Below are positions 1 to 6,477 of a stretch of 8,839 nt of DNA, piece by piece; the first letter of the stretch is position 1, and every line of letters begins with the position of its first letter. Location of the stretch: contig JADGFH010000213.1 in NCBI GenBank assembly GCA_016743925.1, positions 1-8,839 of the forward strand. The letters are read 5' to 3'. Position numbers and translations under genes: made by a program. The DNA is from Labilibaculum sp. (GTDB taxonomy: Bacteria > Bacteroidota > Bacteroidia > Bacteroidales > Marinifilaceae). Below the pieces are notes generated by a model that saw only the letters and a program-made list of their open reading frames with translations, was not told the origin of the DNA and ran no database searches.

Positions 1-1
1 C

Positions 2-679
2 TATAATATTGGTGGAGTTATTAAAGTTTTAGAAGAAAAAAAGATTAGTAAAAATAAAATTGTTATTAGCGGTAAATATGGTGATGTTGGGTACATATTC
101 ATTGGAACTTGGAAAGGTAATAGTAAAAATGAAATCCGTACTGCAATTGAGCGATTACAGGAATTTAAATCACTCAAAAACATAATAATAGATGTAAGGA
201 CCAACTCGGGAGGGAATGAAGAATTGGCTAGAGAATTTGCTTCTTGTTTTATCAAAGATCCGTTACCTTATGGATTAGTTAAAAATTACAACCCAAAAAC
301 CGGAAAGTTTGATAATGAACATATCAAAAAAGTTTATCCTAATAAAAGTGGATTTACTTATGATGGCAATGTTTATGTATTAACCGGACCAAGAGGGTTA
401 AGTAGTAACGAGGGATTTATATTAATGATGAAGCAGGCAAAAAAGGCCAAAGTTATAGGAATGAAAACCAGTGGGAGTTCTGGGAATCCTAAAGCTTATA
501 AACTATCTGATGAAATTACGCTATTCCTACCATCATGGCAGGCCTACACCTTAGATAATGAATTGATTGAGGGTCATGGAATTGAGCCAGATATCGAAAT
601 AATAAATTCACAAGCTGATTTTAAAGCTAAAGATGCTTTGTTTAATGAAGTAATTAAGATAATTGAAAATAACAAATGA
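2..679 (+). CDS. S41-family peptidase, C-terminal part (5' end outside window)
   Basis: The frame is open from base 2 to TGA at 677-679, giving 225 visible residues; the start lies upstream of the window. The visible part has the S41 (tail-specific/IRBP/tricorn-like) core: a beta strand ending IIIDVRTNSGG (about residues 61-71), then TGPRGLSSNEGF with the likely nucleophile Ser at visible residue 134 or 135, then the family's closing GHGIEPDIEI. At about 25 residues after the Ser, where CtpA/Prc enzymes have the catalytic Lys (FGKG), this protein has GSSGNP. It is therefore more like the lysine-less S41 branch that uses a Ser/His/Glu arrangement. Proteins of this type are usually exported and cleave peptides in the envelope; no signal peptide can be seen because the N-terminus is missing. 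The family call is firm from motifs; substrate is unknown. Loss of activity cannot be excluded. Confidence 0.85.
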   Translation, partial: YNIGGVIKVLEEKKISKNKIVISGKYGDVGYIFIGTWKGNSKNEIRTAIERLQEFKSLKNIIIDVRTNSGGNEELAREFASCFIKDPLPYGLVKNYNPKTGKFDNEHIKKVYPNKSGFTYDGNVYVLTGPRGLSSNEGFILMMKQAKKAKVIGMKTSGSSGNPKAYKLSDEITLFLPSWQAYTLDNELIEGHGIEPDIEIINSQADFKAKDALFNEVIKIIENNK

Positions 680-852
680 GAATACATGGCAACCACATTT
701 ATTTTGTAGGCGTAATGGAAGTGAAAGTGGTAAGTGTCAAGGGTTTTGGTCCGCTCATCCTTCATCTGGTTTTTTTCAGGAATGTTTTAAGTTTATTGAG
801 AACTTTTAAAATGATGCCCTTTTTTATTATAATATTAACAGAAAGCACAAAC

Positions 853-885
853 AAAAGCTAAATAATTATGGGCTTTGATTAGTTT
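853..885 (+). repeat. Degenerate spacer repeat, copy A
   Basis: Begins AAAAGCTAAAT and continues through GGCTTTGATTAGT. It matches copy B at 1774-1806 at 26 of 33 aligned positions without gaps (26 of the first 31). Both copies lie on the + strand in the spacers flanking the JAMM-like gene. A further short similarity (AGTATAACCT here, AGTTTAACCT in B) lies downstream after an indel. This was aligned by eye. Confidence 0.5.
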
Positions 886-917
886 TGATAGCTATAAGAG
901 GCTTAGTATAACCTTTG
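883..917 (+). promoter_or_regulatory. Weak Bacteroidota-type promoter candidate for the JAMM-like gene
   Basis: TTTTG at 883-887 could act as a -33 element. TA at 909-910 followed after three bases by TTTG at 914-917 is an imperfect -7 (consensus TAnnTTTG, here one base too long). The gap is 21 bases. A start point near 924 would leave a 26-base leader before ATG 950, and would exclude the in-frame TTG at 875 as the start. Confidence 0.25.
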
Positions 918-949
918 TAAGTAATTATTTATTAAATAAACCACGAACT

Positions 950-1762
950 ATGAGAATTCTTCTGATCTCAATTTTTATTCTATCCAGTATTGGTGGGTTC
1001 TCAAAGAATCCCAATCCTGAGAAAGTATTGGAACTTGGCAAAGACATGTACAAAATAGAAAAAGCTTCTTGGCATAGCACTGATCATTTTCTAGAAAACT
1101 ATTCACAAATGAGAGACAGTATTAGTGGATATCTATCATACATTGGCAATGACAAATATGTATATTCCATATTTTTCAGCAAAAAGAATAATAATAGAAT
1201 TCTTGCTAGGTACAAGTTCAATGCTAATCTAGATAAACAGCCTGTATCTATTGATATAGACAATCACAAAGCGACAGATAATGAAAAAATATTAATAGCA
1301 ATTAGACAAGATGCTATTAATAGATTCTATGAGAATTCTGATACTTTTTTTAAGTTCTACGAAAATACTTCATATAATTTCATCCCGATAATTTCTAACA
1401 AAAAGAAAACGGTATTTGTTATTACTGCTCCAACGAAACATGGAAATGTAATAATTGGTAATGACTACAAATTAACTTATAAAAAGAATAATGAATTTGG
1501 TAAAAAAGAAAAATTGCATAACTCTATAATTTACCTTCCATACAAGAATAGCAAGAGTCAGATTACAACAACCATGCATTCTCACGTAATTTCAGACATC
1601 ATTGATCCAACTGATATTTGTACCCTTTTACTTTATAGGGAGTTCGTCGAATGGAAACAACATGTAGTTATCAGTAAAAAATATGTTTCAATTTTTGACA
1701 TGGCAAAAGAAAGAATAGTTGTTATGGATAAAGAGGACTATTTTAAGATGCACATCAAATAA
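950..1762 (+). CDS. Secreted protein of unknown function with JAMM-like motif
   Basis: 270 residues. I chose ATG 950 over the in-frame TTG at 875 because the protein then opens with a good signal peptide (MRILLISIFILSSIGGFS) and the upstream 25 residues look random. The mature protein starts with a charged helix (EKVLELGKDMYKIEKASWHSTD) and ends with alternating strands: ITAPTKHGNVIIGNDY, then TTTMHSHVISDIIDPTDICTLLLY, then HVVISKKYVSIFD. The segment His210-Ser211-His212, seven residues, Pro-Thr221-Asp222 resembles the JAMM/MPN zinc signature (HxHP...[ST]xxD), though the Asp follows the Thr directly and Pro is missing after the second His. I recall similar uncharacterised proteins in Bacteroidota with MHTH...TPTDI in this place. 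Family membership is inference; activity is untested. It stands alone between two related spacer repeats. Confidence 0.8.
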   Translation: MRILLISIFILSSIGGFSKNPNPEKVLELGKDMYKIEKASWHSTDHFLENYSQMRDSISGYLSYIGNDKYVYSIFFSKKNNNRILARYKFNANLDKQPVSIDIDNHKATDNEKILIAIRQDAINRFYENSDTFFKFYENTSYNFIPIISNKKKTVFVITAPTKHGNVIIGNDYKLTYKKNNEFGKKEKLHNSIIYLPYKNSKSQITTTMHSHVISDIIDPTDICTLLLYREFVEWKQHVVISKKYVSIFDMAKERIVVMDKEDYFKMHIK

Positions 1763-1773
1763 GAACTTACAAT

Positions 1774-1806
1774 AAAAGCTAAATTATCATTGGCGTTGAT
1801 GAGTAG
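1774..1806 (+). repeat. Degenerate spacer repeat, copy B
   Basis: Begins 11 bases after the stop of the JAMM-like gene with AAAAGCTAAAT, then GGCGTTGATGAGT. It is the counterpart of copy A at 853-885 (26 of 33 identical). The rest of the 87-base spacer up to ATG 1850 shows no promoter or terminator that I can defend. Confidence 0.5.
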
Positions 1807-1849
1807 TTTAACCTCACTGAAAATAACATAGAAAGACCAATACAACAAT

Positions 1850-2629
1850 ATGAAAATACTACAAGAAATACCCTTTAAAATTAAATGGAAGATCTTCTTC
1901 TCTGGTAAGCTGATGTATTTGGCGTTTTTAGTTTTGATTCCTGCTACAATGCTTATTGTATTTGCACCTAATGTAGATTATGCAGACAATGAGTATGAGG
2001 AGCATTCAACAATTGAAACGAAAGAAGTTCTAACTTCCGTTACCGAAACAAATATGTCTGTGAATGGAGATGCAGCACTTAAATACTGTTTTGGCTTTTA
2101 TCATGAGGATGAATTGGAACAAGGGCATTCTTATGGCTTTGATACCAATTATAGTGTAGGAGATACGGTAAGTGTGGAATACTTATCGAATGATTTTAGA
2201 GTTTCGAGAATAGTTGGAACAAAGGATGCACCCTTCACTTTCGACACTTTAGGCATGATCATTAATCCTTTGTTAGTTGGTCTGGCTCTGTTGATTTTTA
2301 CTATCTATCGAAAAATAAAATTAATTAATGTACTAAAATCAGGGTTTAAAATAATACCCACAGTACTTCAACGGGAGCTTAAAACTCCAACTCTTCCAGT
2401 AGGTAAGGCAAATCCTTTTTACAGGTTTAAGTTTGCGTACAATGTATCTGGCACAACTTATAACAAACTGTTGTACATTTCTACCGACGAGTACTCTGCA
2501 GTGCGAATTAGGAAGAGTCATGTAATTATTGATGAGTACAATCATACAAAATCAATTGTTTTGGAGGCACTGCCTTTTGATGTAAGGGATTACATTATCA
2601 ATAAAAATATGATTAGCAATAGAAACTAA
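1850..2629 (+). CDS. Two-helix membrane protein, DUF3592-like
   Basis: 259 residues from ATG 1850. Residues 1-20 are basic and amphipathic, 21-40 form a membrane helix (LMYLAFLVLIPATMLIVFA), 41-133 form an outside or periplasmic domain, 134-153 form a second helix (LGMIINPLLVGLALLIF), and 154-259 form a cytoplasmic domain. The loop ends with YSVGDTVSVEYLSNDFRVSRIVGT, which fits the DUF3592 pattern (G-x-x-V-x-V-x-Y ... SRI) placed just before the second helix, as in that family. The C-terminal domain (YRFKFAYNVSGTTYN...) repeats a similar strand-rich layout. DUF3592 proteins have no established function, so no role is assigned. There is no catalytic motif. The 54-base gap to the M28 gene would permit co-transcription. 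Confidence 0.8.
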   Translation: MKILQEIPFKIKWKIFFSGKLMYLAFLVLIPATMLIVFAPNVDYADNEYEEHSTIETKEVLTSVTETNMSVNGDAALKYCFGFYHEDELEQGHSYGFDTNYSVGDTVSVEYLSNDFRVSRIVGTKDAPFTFDTLGMIINPLLVGLALLIFTIYRKIKLINVLKSGFKIIPTVLQRELKTPTLPVGKANPFYRFKFAYNVSGTTYNKLLYISTDEYSAVRIRKSHVIIDEYNHTKSIVLEALPFDVRDYIINKNMISNRN

Positions 2630-2683
2630 ATTTGATCTCGTTAGTTTTCCTTGAGTTAAGGTTAAGAATTCTATAATAGAAAT

Positions 2684-3640
2684 ATGAAAAAGATTATGAT
2701 AGAAAAAGTTTTATTGGGCTTATTGTGTATTGCATTTAGTGCATGTACTGTTACTCAAAAGTTAGAAGATAAAAAGAAAATCGAATTTAGCAATGCAAGT
2801 TCAACTGCTGAGATTGTTAAAAAGCTTTCTTCTGATGAATTTGAGGGTAGAAAACCAGGGTCAATTGGCATGGACAAAGCAAGTTTATATGTTGAATCAT
2901 ATTTTAAAGAGATTGGCTTACAGCCTATGTTTAATGATTCTTATAGAGATTCGGTGTTAGTGTATGGGAAAGAATCTTATAACCTAGTTGGTATAATTAA
3001 TTCAAATAGCCCATCAGATGAATATATACTTATTGGAGCTCATCTGGATCATTTGGGTAAGAGAAAATATGGAACAGATACTGTTTACAATGGTGCCAAC
3101 GATAATGCAAGTGGAGTTACAGCCGTTTTACAAATTGCCAAGGAGCTTAATAAGCATAGGTTTACGAAAAAGGTTATTGTTTCTATATTTACGGGAGAAG
3201 AGTCAGGCTTGATAGGTGCAAAGCATCTAGCAAAAAAATTAAAGCTGAATAACATACCTCTATCTTATGTGATAAATTTTGATATGATCGGAAATCCATT
3301 GCTCAGTGCTCCCTCAAAAATTTATATTTCAGGTTATGATAGATCTGATTTCTCAGATGTTGTGAATAGCTTATTGGAAGAAGAATTTGTGAAATTTGAA
3401 CAAGTAGATAGAGATTATGGCTTATTTAGATGTGCTGATAATTATCCTTTTTATTTGGAATATAATATCCCATCCCACACCATATCTACGTATGATTTTA
3501 AGAATTTTAAATTTCTTCATCATGTTAAAGATGAATTTTCACTATTGGATATAGAACATATGGAAAAAATTATTGCTAAATCAACAAAAATGATTGTGGA
3601 ACTATTAGAGTGTAACGCCACGATTACTTTAAGACATTAG
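2684..3640 (+). CDS. M28-family zinc aminopeptidase, lipoprotein
   Basis: 318 residues. The N-terminus MKKIMIEKVLLGLLCIAFSAC is a lipoprotein signal with acylated Cys21, so the enzyme sits on the outer face of a membrane. All M28 co-catalytic residues are in order: His120 and Asp122 in GAHLDHLG, bridging Asp140 in NGANDNASG, catalytic/zinc Glu172-Glu173 in TGEESGLIGAKH, Asp200 in NFDMIGN, and His280 in FLHHVKDE. The pre-motif DEFEGRKPGSIGMDKASLYV and the ADNYPFYLEYNIPS segment are also typical. Length is normal for compact bacterial M28 enzymes without a PA insert. It should remove N-terminal residues from peptides taken up from outside, but the specificity is not readable. In-frame Met5 is a less likely start because ATG 2684 gives the better charged n-region. 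The gene appears intact. Confidence 0.93.
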   Translation: MKKIMIEKVLLGLLCIAFSACTVTQKLEDKKKIEFSNASSTAEIVKKLSSDEFEGRKPGSIGMDKASLYVESYFKEIGLQPMFNDSYRDSVLVYGKESYNLVGIINSNSPSDEYILIGAHLDHLGKRKYGTDTVYNGANDNASGVTAVLQIAKELNKHRFTKKVIVSIFTGEESGLIGAKHLAKKLKLNNIPLSYVINFDMIGNPLLSAPSKIYISGYDRSDFSDVVNSLLEEEFVKFEQVDRDYGLFRCADNYPFYLEYNIPSHTISTYDFKNFKFLHHVKDEFSLLDIEHMEKIIAKSTKMIVELLECNATITLRH

Positions 3641-3803
3641 ATCTGTTAATTATTCTTATAGTATTATTGTTAAAAATACGAGGTGCAGAGTTAATAAAGA
3701 ATTGTACTCAGCTTGTACTGAGGGAGGCGAAGTTCTGTTCAATTATGCACCAAAAGGCCGATATAGTTTAAGTACTGAAGTAAATAAAAAAGCAAGGTTT
3801 TAA
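3633..3803 (+). pseudogene. Possible coding relic without a start codon
   Basis: A frame shifted by one from the M28 gene stays open for 56 codons from 3633 to TAA 3801-3803. Its second half reads like protein: ELYSACTEGGEVLFNYAPKG, then RYSLSTEVNKKARF. No ATG lies in this frame, so if it is real it is a 3' fragment left by a rearrangement or a gene with an unusual start. I do not recognise the family. Alternatively, the CTCAG-cttgta-CTGAG inverted repeat at 3707-3722 marks a degenerate intergenic palindrome and the reading frame is chance. Confidence 0.25.
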
Positions 3804-3813
3804 AAATCTTGCT
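3791..3813. repeat. 23-base palindrome, terminator-like on the - strand
   Basis: AGCAAGGTTTT, a central A, then AAAATCTTGCT: 11 pairs with a single G-T wobble at 3797/3807. On the + strand it is preceded by an A-run and followed by GCTAACGG, so it has no U-tract. Read on the - strand it is followed by TTTTTTATTT, as an intrinsic terminator would be. No - strand gene is visible to its right. It could still act as a 3'-end stabiliser for the M28 transcript. Confidence 0.45.
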
Positions 3814-4008
3814 AACGGCCCATAAATGATCTCCGATAATTGACAGAATTACTTTTACCAGGTTAAAATAATGGAATGCTACCTTAGTTTATTGATCTAG
3901 CTTTAAGCTTGCATTTTGAATTAAACAAAAAATGACAAAAAGGATGTGAGGAATGAAATCTTAATATCTTTGACATATAGAAATAATATTTTTAGATAAA
4001 AGCTTTTT
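3814..4008 (+). other. Leader region of the sensor kinase gene
   Basis: Together with 3641-3813 this is a 368-base stretch without a convincing gene. I see no RNA gene or larger repeat here. The only clear signal is the -7 box at 3965-3972. Confidence 0.5.
3944..3972 (+). promoter_or_regulatory. Bacteroidota-type promoter of the sensor kinase gene
   Basis: TATCTTTG at 3965-3972 is an exact TAnnTTTG -7 element. The best -33 candidate is TGTG at 3944-3947, one mismatch from TTTG, with 17 bases between. Transcription would start near 3979, about 30 bases before ATG 4009, which is a normal leader length. Confidence 0.5.
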
Positions 4009-6207
4009 ATGAAATTAGGATCCCGCCTTATTTTGCTCTTATGTATTTTGACTGCTACTAACAGTTATAGCCAGCTGCAACAAGCAGATAGTCTTCTACA
4101 ACTGATAAACACTACAAAATTAGTATCTGAAAAAGCAGATTACCTTAATACCTTAGGAAATCTATATCGTTATAAAAATCAGGATTCTGCATTTAAATAC
4201 ATTTCTATAGCGCGTGAAATAGCTGAGAAAAATAAATTATACACGCAACAAGCCGAAGCGTACAACGAACTTGGAATTATTTGGAACAATAAAAAAATAA
4301 AAGATTCGGCCTATTATTATTTGGATAAAGGATACGATACAGCCCTAGAAAATAATGATTATCGGGGAATGGTGAAAAGCTTGAATAGTATTGGCATTTA
4401 TAAAATTAAATCGAAAGATTACGAAGAGGCTTCATTTGCATTAAGCAAGGCTTTAAGCATTACCAGTCAAATAAAAGATCAAACCTTGCTTTCGATGCTT
4501 TATAATAACGTAGCGATCCTAAATAAATCTCAGGGTAATGTTGATGTGGCTCTTGAGTATTATCACAAAGCCCTTGAAATTAGCGAGGAACAGGCTAACC
4601 TGAAAAGTACAGGTCTGATATCAAGCAATATTGGATTGCTATACGAAGCACAAGACAAAACAGAACTGGCCTTGAAATACCTAAATCAATCATTAGCTAT
4701 CCGGCTTAAACAAGGGAATAAAGTTGGTGAATCGTATGTTCGCACCAATTTGGGACTAGTGTACGAAAACCTAAAGAAATATGATAAAGCACTTGATCAA
4801 TACAGAAAGTCATTAAGCATTAAGAAGGCGATAAATAGTGAGCGTGGAATGGCCATTTTATACAATAATATGGGTATCGTATTTAAAGACCAAGCTCAGT
4901 ACGATTCGGCCTTTATCTATAGCCATAAATCTCTTGAATTAAGAGTGAAGCAGAGGGATAAAATTGGTGAAGCCCGAACAAGAATAACGCTCGGGCAGAT
5001 TTATTTACTACAGGGTAGTCCGCGACTAGCTAAAAAAGAACTTGAACAAGCTGTTGAACTTACCAAAGCTTATCGGAAATTTAGTGTTTTACAGAATCTT
5101 AATTCGACTCTTTATCAAGTGTCTGTTTCTTTAAATGATTATAAAAATGCAACTGCATACTTACTAAAAAGCAATTCCTACAAAGACAGTATTTTTAATA
5201 TTGAAAATGAAAAAAGTATTGCCAGTATTGAAGCGAAGTACAATTCGCTGAAAAAGGAAAAAGAAAATTTGATGTTGATGCAGGAAAATGATTTGAAGGA
5301 TGCCAAAATTAAGCGTCAGATAATTATTGTTTTTGTTTTGGTAATTGTAATGCTTCTTATCCTTACGCTTTTAGTGATGATTTACCGATCGCGACATCAG
5401 TTAAGAGAGAAGAATAATAAGATAGAACAACAGTCCAATAAACTTACAGAATCAGTAAAAGAGGTTAAGCGATTGTCGGAGTTTAAGGAAAATATGACAA
5501 ACATGTTAGTCCATGATTTGAAGACCCCATTAAATGTCATTGTCAATTTTAAAGACCTAAAAAAGTTCGATTGTTTTGAAGAACTTCTTCAACAGTCGGG
5601 ATATACGATGCTAAACCTAGTGCATAATATTCTGGATGTACATAAATATCGCGATACTAAATTGGAGGTGAATAAAGAATGGATTTCATTATTAGAAGTA
5701 TTGAGCAATGCTTTTGAAGAAGTTGCTTTTCTGGTTGATGAGAGTGAACTACAAATAAGGATTGAAACAGAATTCAATTATCTAATTAATGCCGACGGAG
5801 AGCTATTAAAAAGGGTATTTTCAAACCTGTTTAGTAATGCGATTAAATATACGGCAGCAAATGAAATTGTTACAATTGGGTGCAAGCAGAGCACGAATGG
5901 AGATTTAAGAATTGAAATTGCCAATCCCGGACTAGGAATTCCGAAAGAACAGCAAGAAATTATTTTCGAATACTTTAAACAAGGGGCTAAAACACATGAC
6001 GGTAAGGTTCATACTTCTGGTTTAGGATTGAGTTTTTGTAAACTTGCCGTAGAAGCACATCAAGGGAAAATTGGTGTGATTTCTGAAACACCTCAAGGAG
6101 TTGTGTTCTGGATCAAACTACCAGAAGCAAAACAAGAAATGTCCATAAATCCTGAATACCACTTTAAATGGGATAATCTAATAATATCCAAACGTGCTAA
6201 CGATTAA
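4009..6207 (+). CDS. TPR-containing membrane sensor histidine kinase
   Basis: 732 residues. A signal peptide (1-21, ending SYSQ) exports a TPR array at about 40-395. Unit-marking Gly/Ala recur at exactly 40-residue steps (89, 129, 169, 209, 249, 289, 329), giving about eight units with little insertion. A charged coiled-coil linker precedes one membrane helix (438-459, IIIVFVLVIVMLLILTLLVM). A second coiled coil then leads to the HisKA H-box MLVHDLKTPLNVIV with phospho-acceptor His502. The HATPase domain has N-box NLFSNAIKY (606-614), G1 box NPGLGIP (639-645), FEYFKQG and G2 box GLGLSFCKLAV (from 671). The G1 box starts with Asn instead of the usual Asp. Such Bacteroidota kinases are thought to sense periplasmic or envelope signals through the TPRs. 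No receiver domain or response-regulator gene is present in the window; the neighbouring glycosidase/esterase unit is a conceivable but unproven target. Confidence 0.93.
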   Translation: MKLGSRLILLLCILTATNSYSQLQQADSLLQLINTTKLVSEKADYLNTLGNLYRYKNQDSAFKYISIAREIAEKNKLYTQQAEAYNELGIIWNNKKIKDSAYYYLDKGYDTALENNDYRGMVKSLNSIGIYKIKSKDYEEASFALSKALSITSQIKDQTLLSMLYNNVAILNKSQGNVDVALEYYHKALEISEEQANLKSTGLISSNIGLLYEAQDKTELALKYLNQSLAIRLKQGNKVGESYVRTNLGLVYENLKKYDKALDQYRKSLSIKKAINSERGMAILYNNMGIVFKDQAQYDSAFIYSHKSLELRVKQRDKIGEARTRITLGQIYLLQGSPRLAKKELEQAVELTKAYRKFSVLQNLNSTLYQVSVSLNDYKNATAYLLKSNSYKDSIFNIENEKSIASIEAKYNSLKKEKENLMLMQENDLKDAKIKRQIIIVFVLVIVMLLILTLLVMIYRSRHQLREKNNKIEQQSNKLTESVKEVKRLSEFKENMTNMLVHDLKTPLNVIVNFKDLKKFDCFEELLQQSGYTMLNLVHNILDVHKYRDTKLEVNKEWISLLEVLSNAFEEVAFLVDESELQIRIETEFNYLINADGELLKRVFSNLFSNAIKYTAANEIVTIGCKQSTNGDLRIEIANPGLGIPKEQQEIIFEYFKQGAKTHDGKVHTSGLGLSFCKLAVEAHQGKIGVISETPQGVVFWIKLPEAKQEMSINPEYHFKWDNLIISKRAND

Positions 6208-6304
6208 TCATGAATGTCCTCAGCATATGCTTGCTTTACCTAATTATCTTCAAAGCGATTCATTGTTAAAACTTTAATGCACTAATATATAATTAGAATA
6301 ATTC

Positions 6305-6336
6305 TTTTGTTAGCCAATTATTGTTTTGTAGATTTG
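6305..6336 (+). promoter_or_regulatory. Promoter P1 upstream of the GH18 unit
   Basis: TTTTG at 6305-6309 and TAGATTTG at 6329-6336, 19 bases apart, match the Bacteroidota -33/-7 consensus fully. The predicted start is near 6343, about 310 bases before ATG 6652. Confidence 0.5.
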
Positions 6337-6360
6337 GTGGTTGAGTATGCTTTGTTGAAG

Positions 6361-6399
6361 AACTTAGTTTGATTAATAGCACTATAGCTGTTCTAAGTT
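6361..6399. repeat. Inverted repeat spanning promoter P2, operator candidate
   Basis: AACTTAG at 6361-6367 and CTAAGTT at 6393-6399 are exact reverse complements, 25 bases apart. The left arm abuts the -33 TTTG and the right arm overlaps the -7 box. The arms plus promoter bases also form near-direct repeats, CTTAGTTTG and CTAAGTTTG. A regulator binding both arms would block or shape P2; this is inference. Confidence 0.35.
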
Positions 6400-6401
6400 T
6401 G
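6368..6401 (+). promoter_or_regulatory. Promoter P2 upstream of the GH18 unit
   Basis: TTTG at 6368-6371 and an exact -7 TAAGTTTG at 6394-6401 are 22 bases apart, at the long end of the usual range. The predicted start is near 6408, so the transcript would open almost directly with the hairpin at 6412. Confidence 0.45.
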
Positions 6402-6411
6402 TGTTGTGATT

Positions 6412-6477
6412 CCTTTTTAGATAGGGCATATGTAATAATAAAGACTATTCAATTAGTATTGCTTTATCTAAAAAAGG
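6412..6477 (+). promoter_or_regulatory. 66-base imperfect hairpin in the GH18 leader
   Basis: The left arm CCTTTTTAGATA (6412-6423) pairs with TATCTAAAAAAGG (6465-6477), with one bulged A. Pairing continues inward as GGGCA with TGCTT (two G-U), a small irregular loop, TAAT (6433-6436) with ATTA (6452-6455), and AATA (6437-6440) with TATT (6446-6449), closing on a five-base loop. No U-tract follows, so it is not a simple terminator. It may be a 5' regulatory or stabilising structure, a small RNA, or a relic of a palindromic mobile repeat. Confidence 0.55.

Larger units (their letters stand above)
680..949 (+). other. Spacer between S41 peptidase and JAMM-like gene; no convincing gene
   Basis: A 61-residue frame at 676-861 begins with an ATGA overlap on the S41 stop, but its product is a string of Val/Ile/Leu/Phe with no recognisable family. 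I treat it as non-coding. The stretch 716-790 reads like the long intergenic repeats I recall from Bacteroidota accessory regions, but no second copy is in this window. From 853 comes a degenerate repeat shared with the next spacer, and around 883-917 a weak promoter-like pair. Confidence 0.5.

Noticed and set aside
676..861. A 61-codon frame overlapping the S41 stop by ATGA, as a coupled small gene
   Set aside because: The product is hydrophobic and patternless, matches no family I know, and lies in repeat-like sequence.
875..949. TTG at 875 as start of the JAMM-like gene
   Set aside because: It adds 25 patternless residues ahead of a clean signal peptide beginning at ATG 950, and overlaps a spacer repeat and a possible promoter.
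2650..2662. CCTTG-AGT-TAAGG as a terminator after the membrane protein gene
   Set aside because: Only five weak pairs and no U-tract.
2658..2678. TATAAT near 2672 as a sigma70-like promoter for the M28 gene
   Set aside because: It sits so close to ATG 2684 that transcription would start at or inside the codon, and this phylum uses a different consensus.
3901..3911. AGCTTTAAGCT palindrome before the kinase gene
   Set aside because: Too short and expected by chance in AT-rich DNA.
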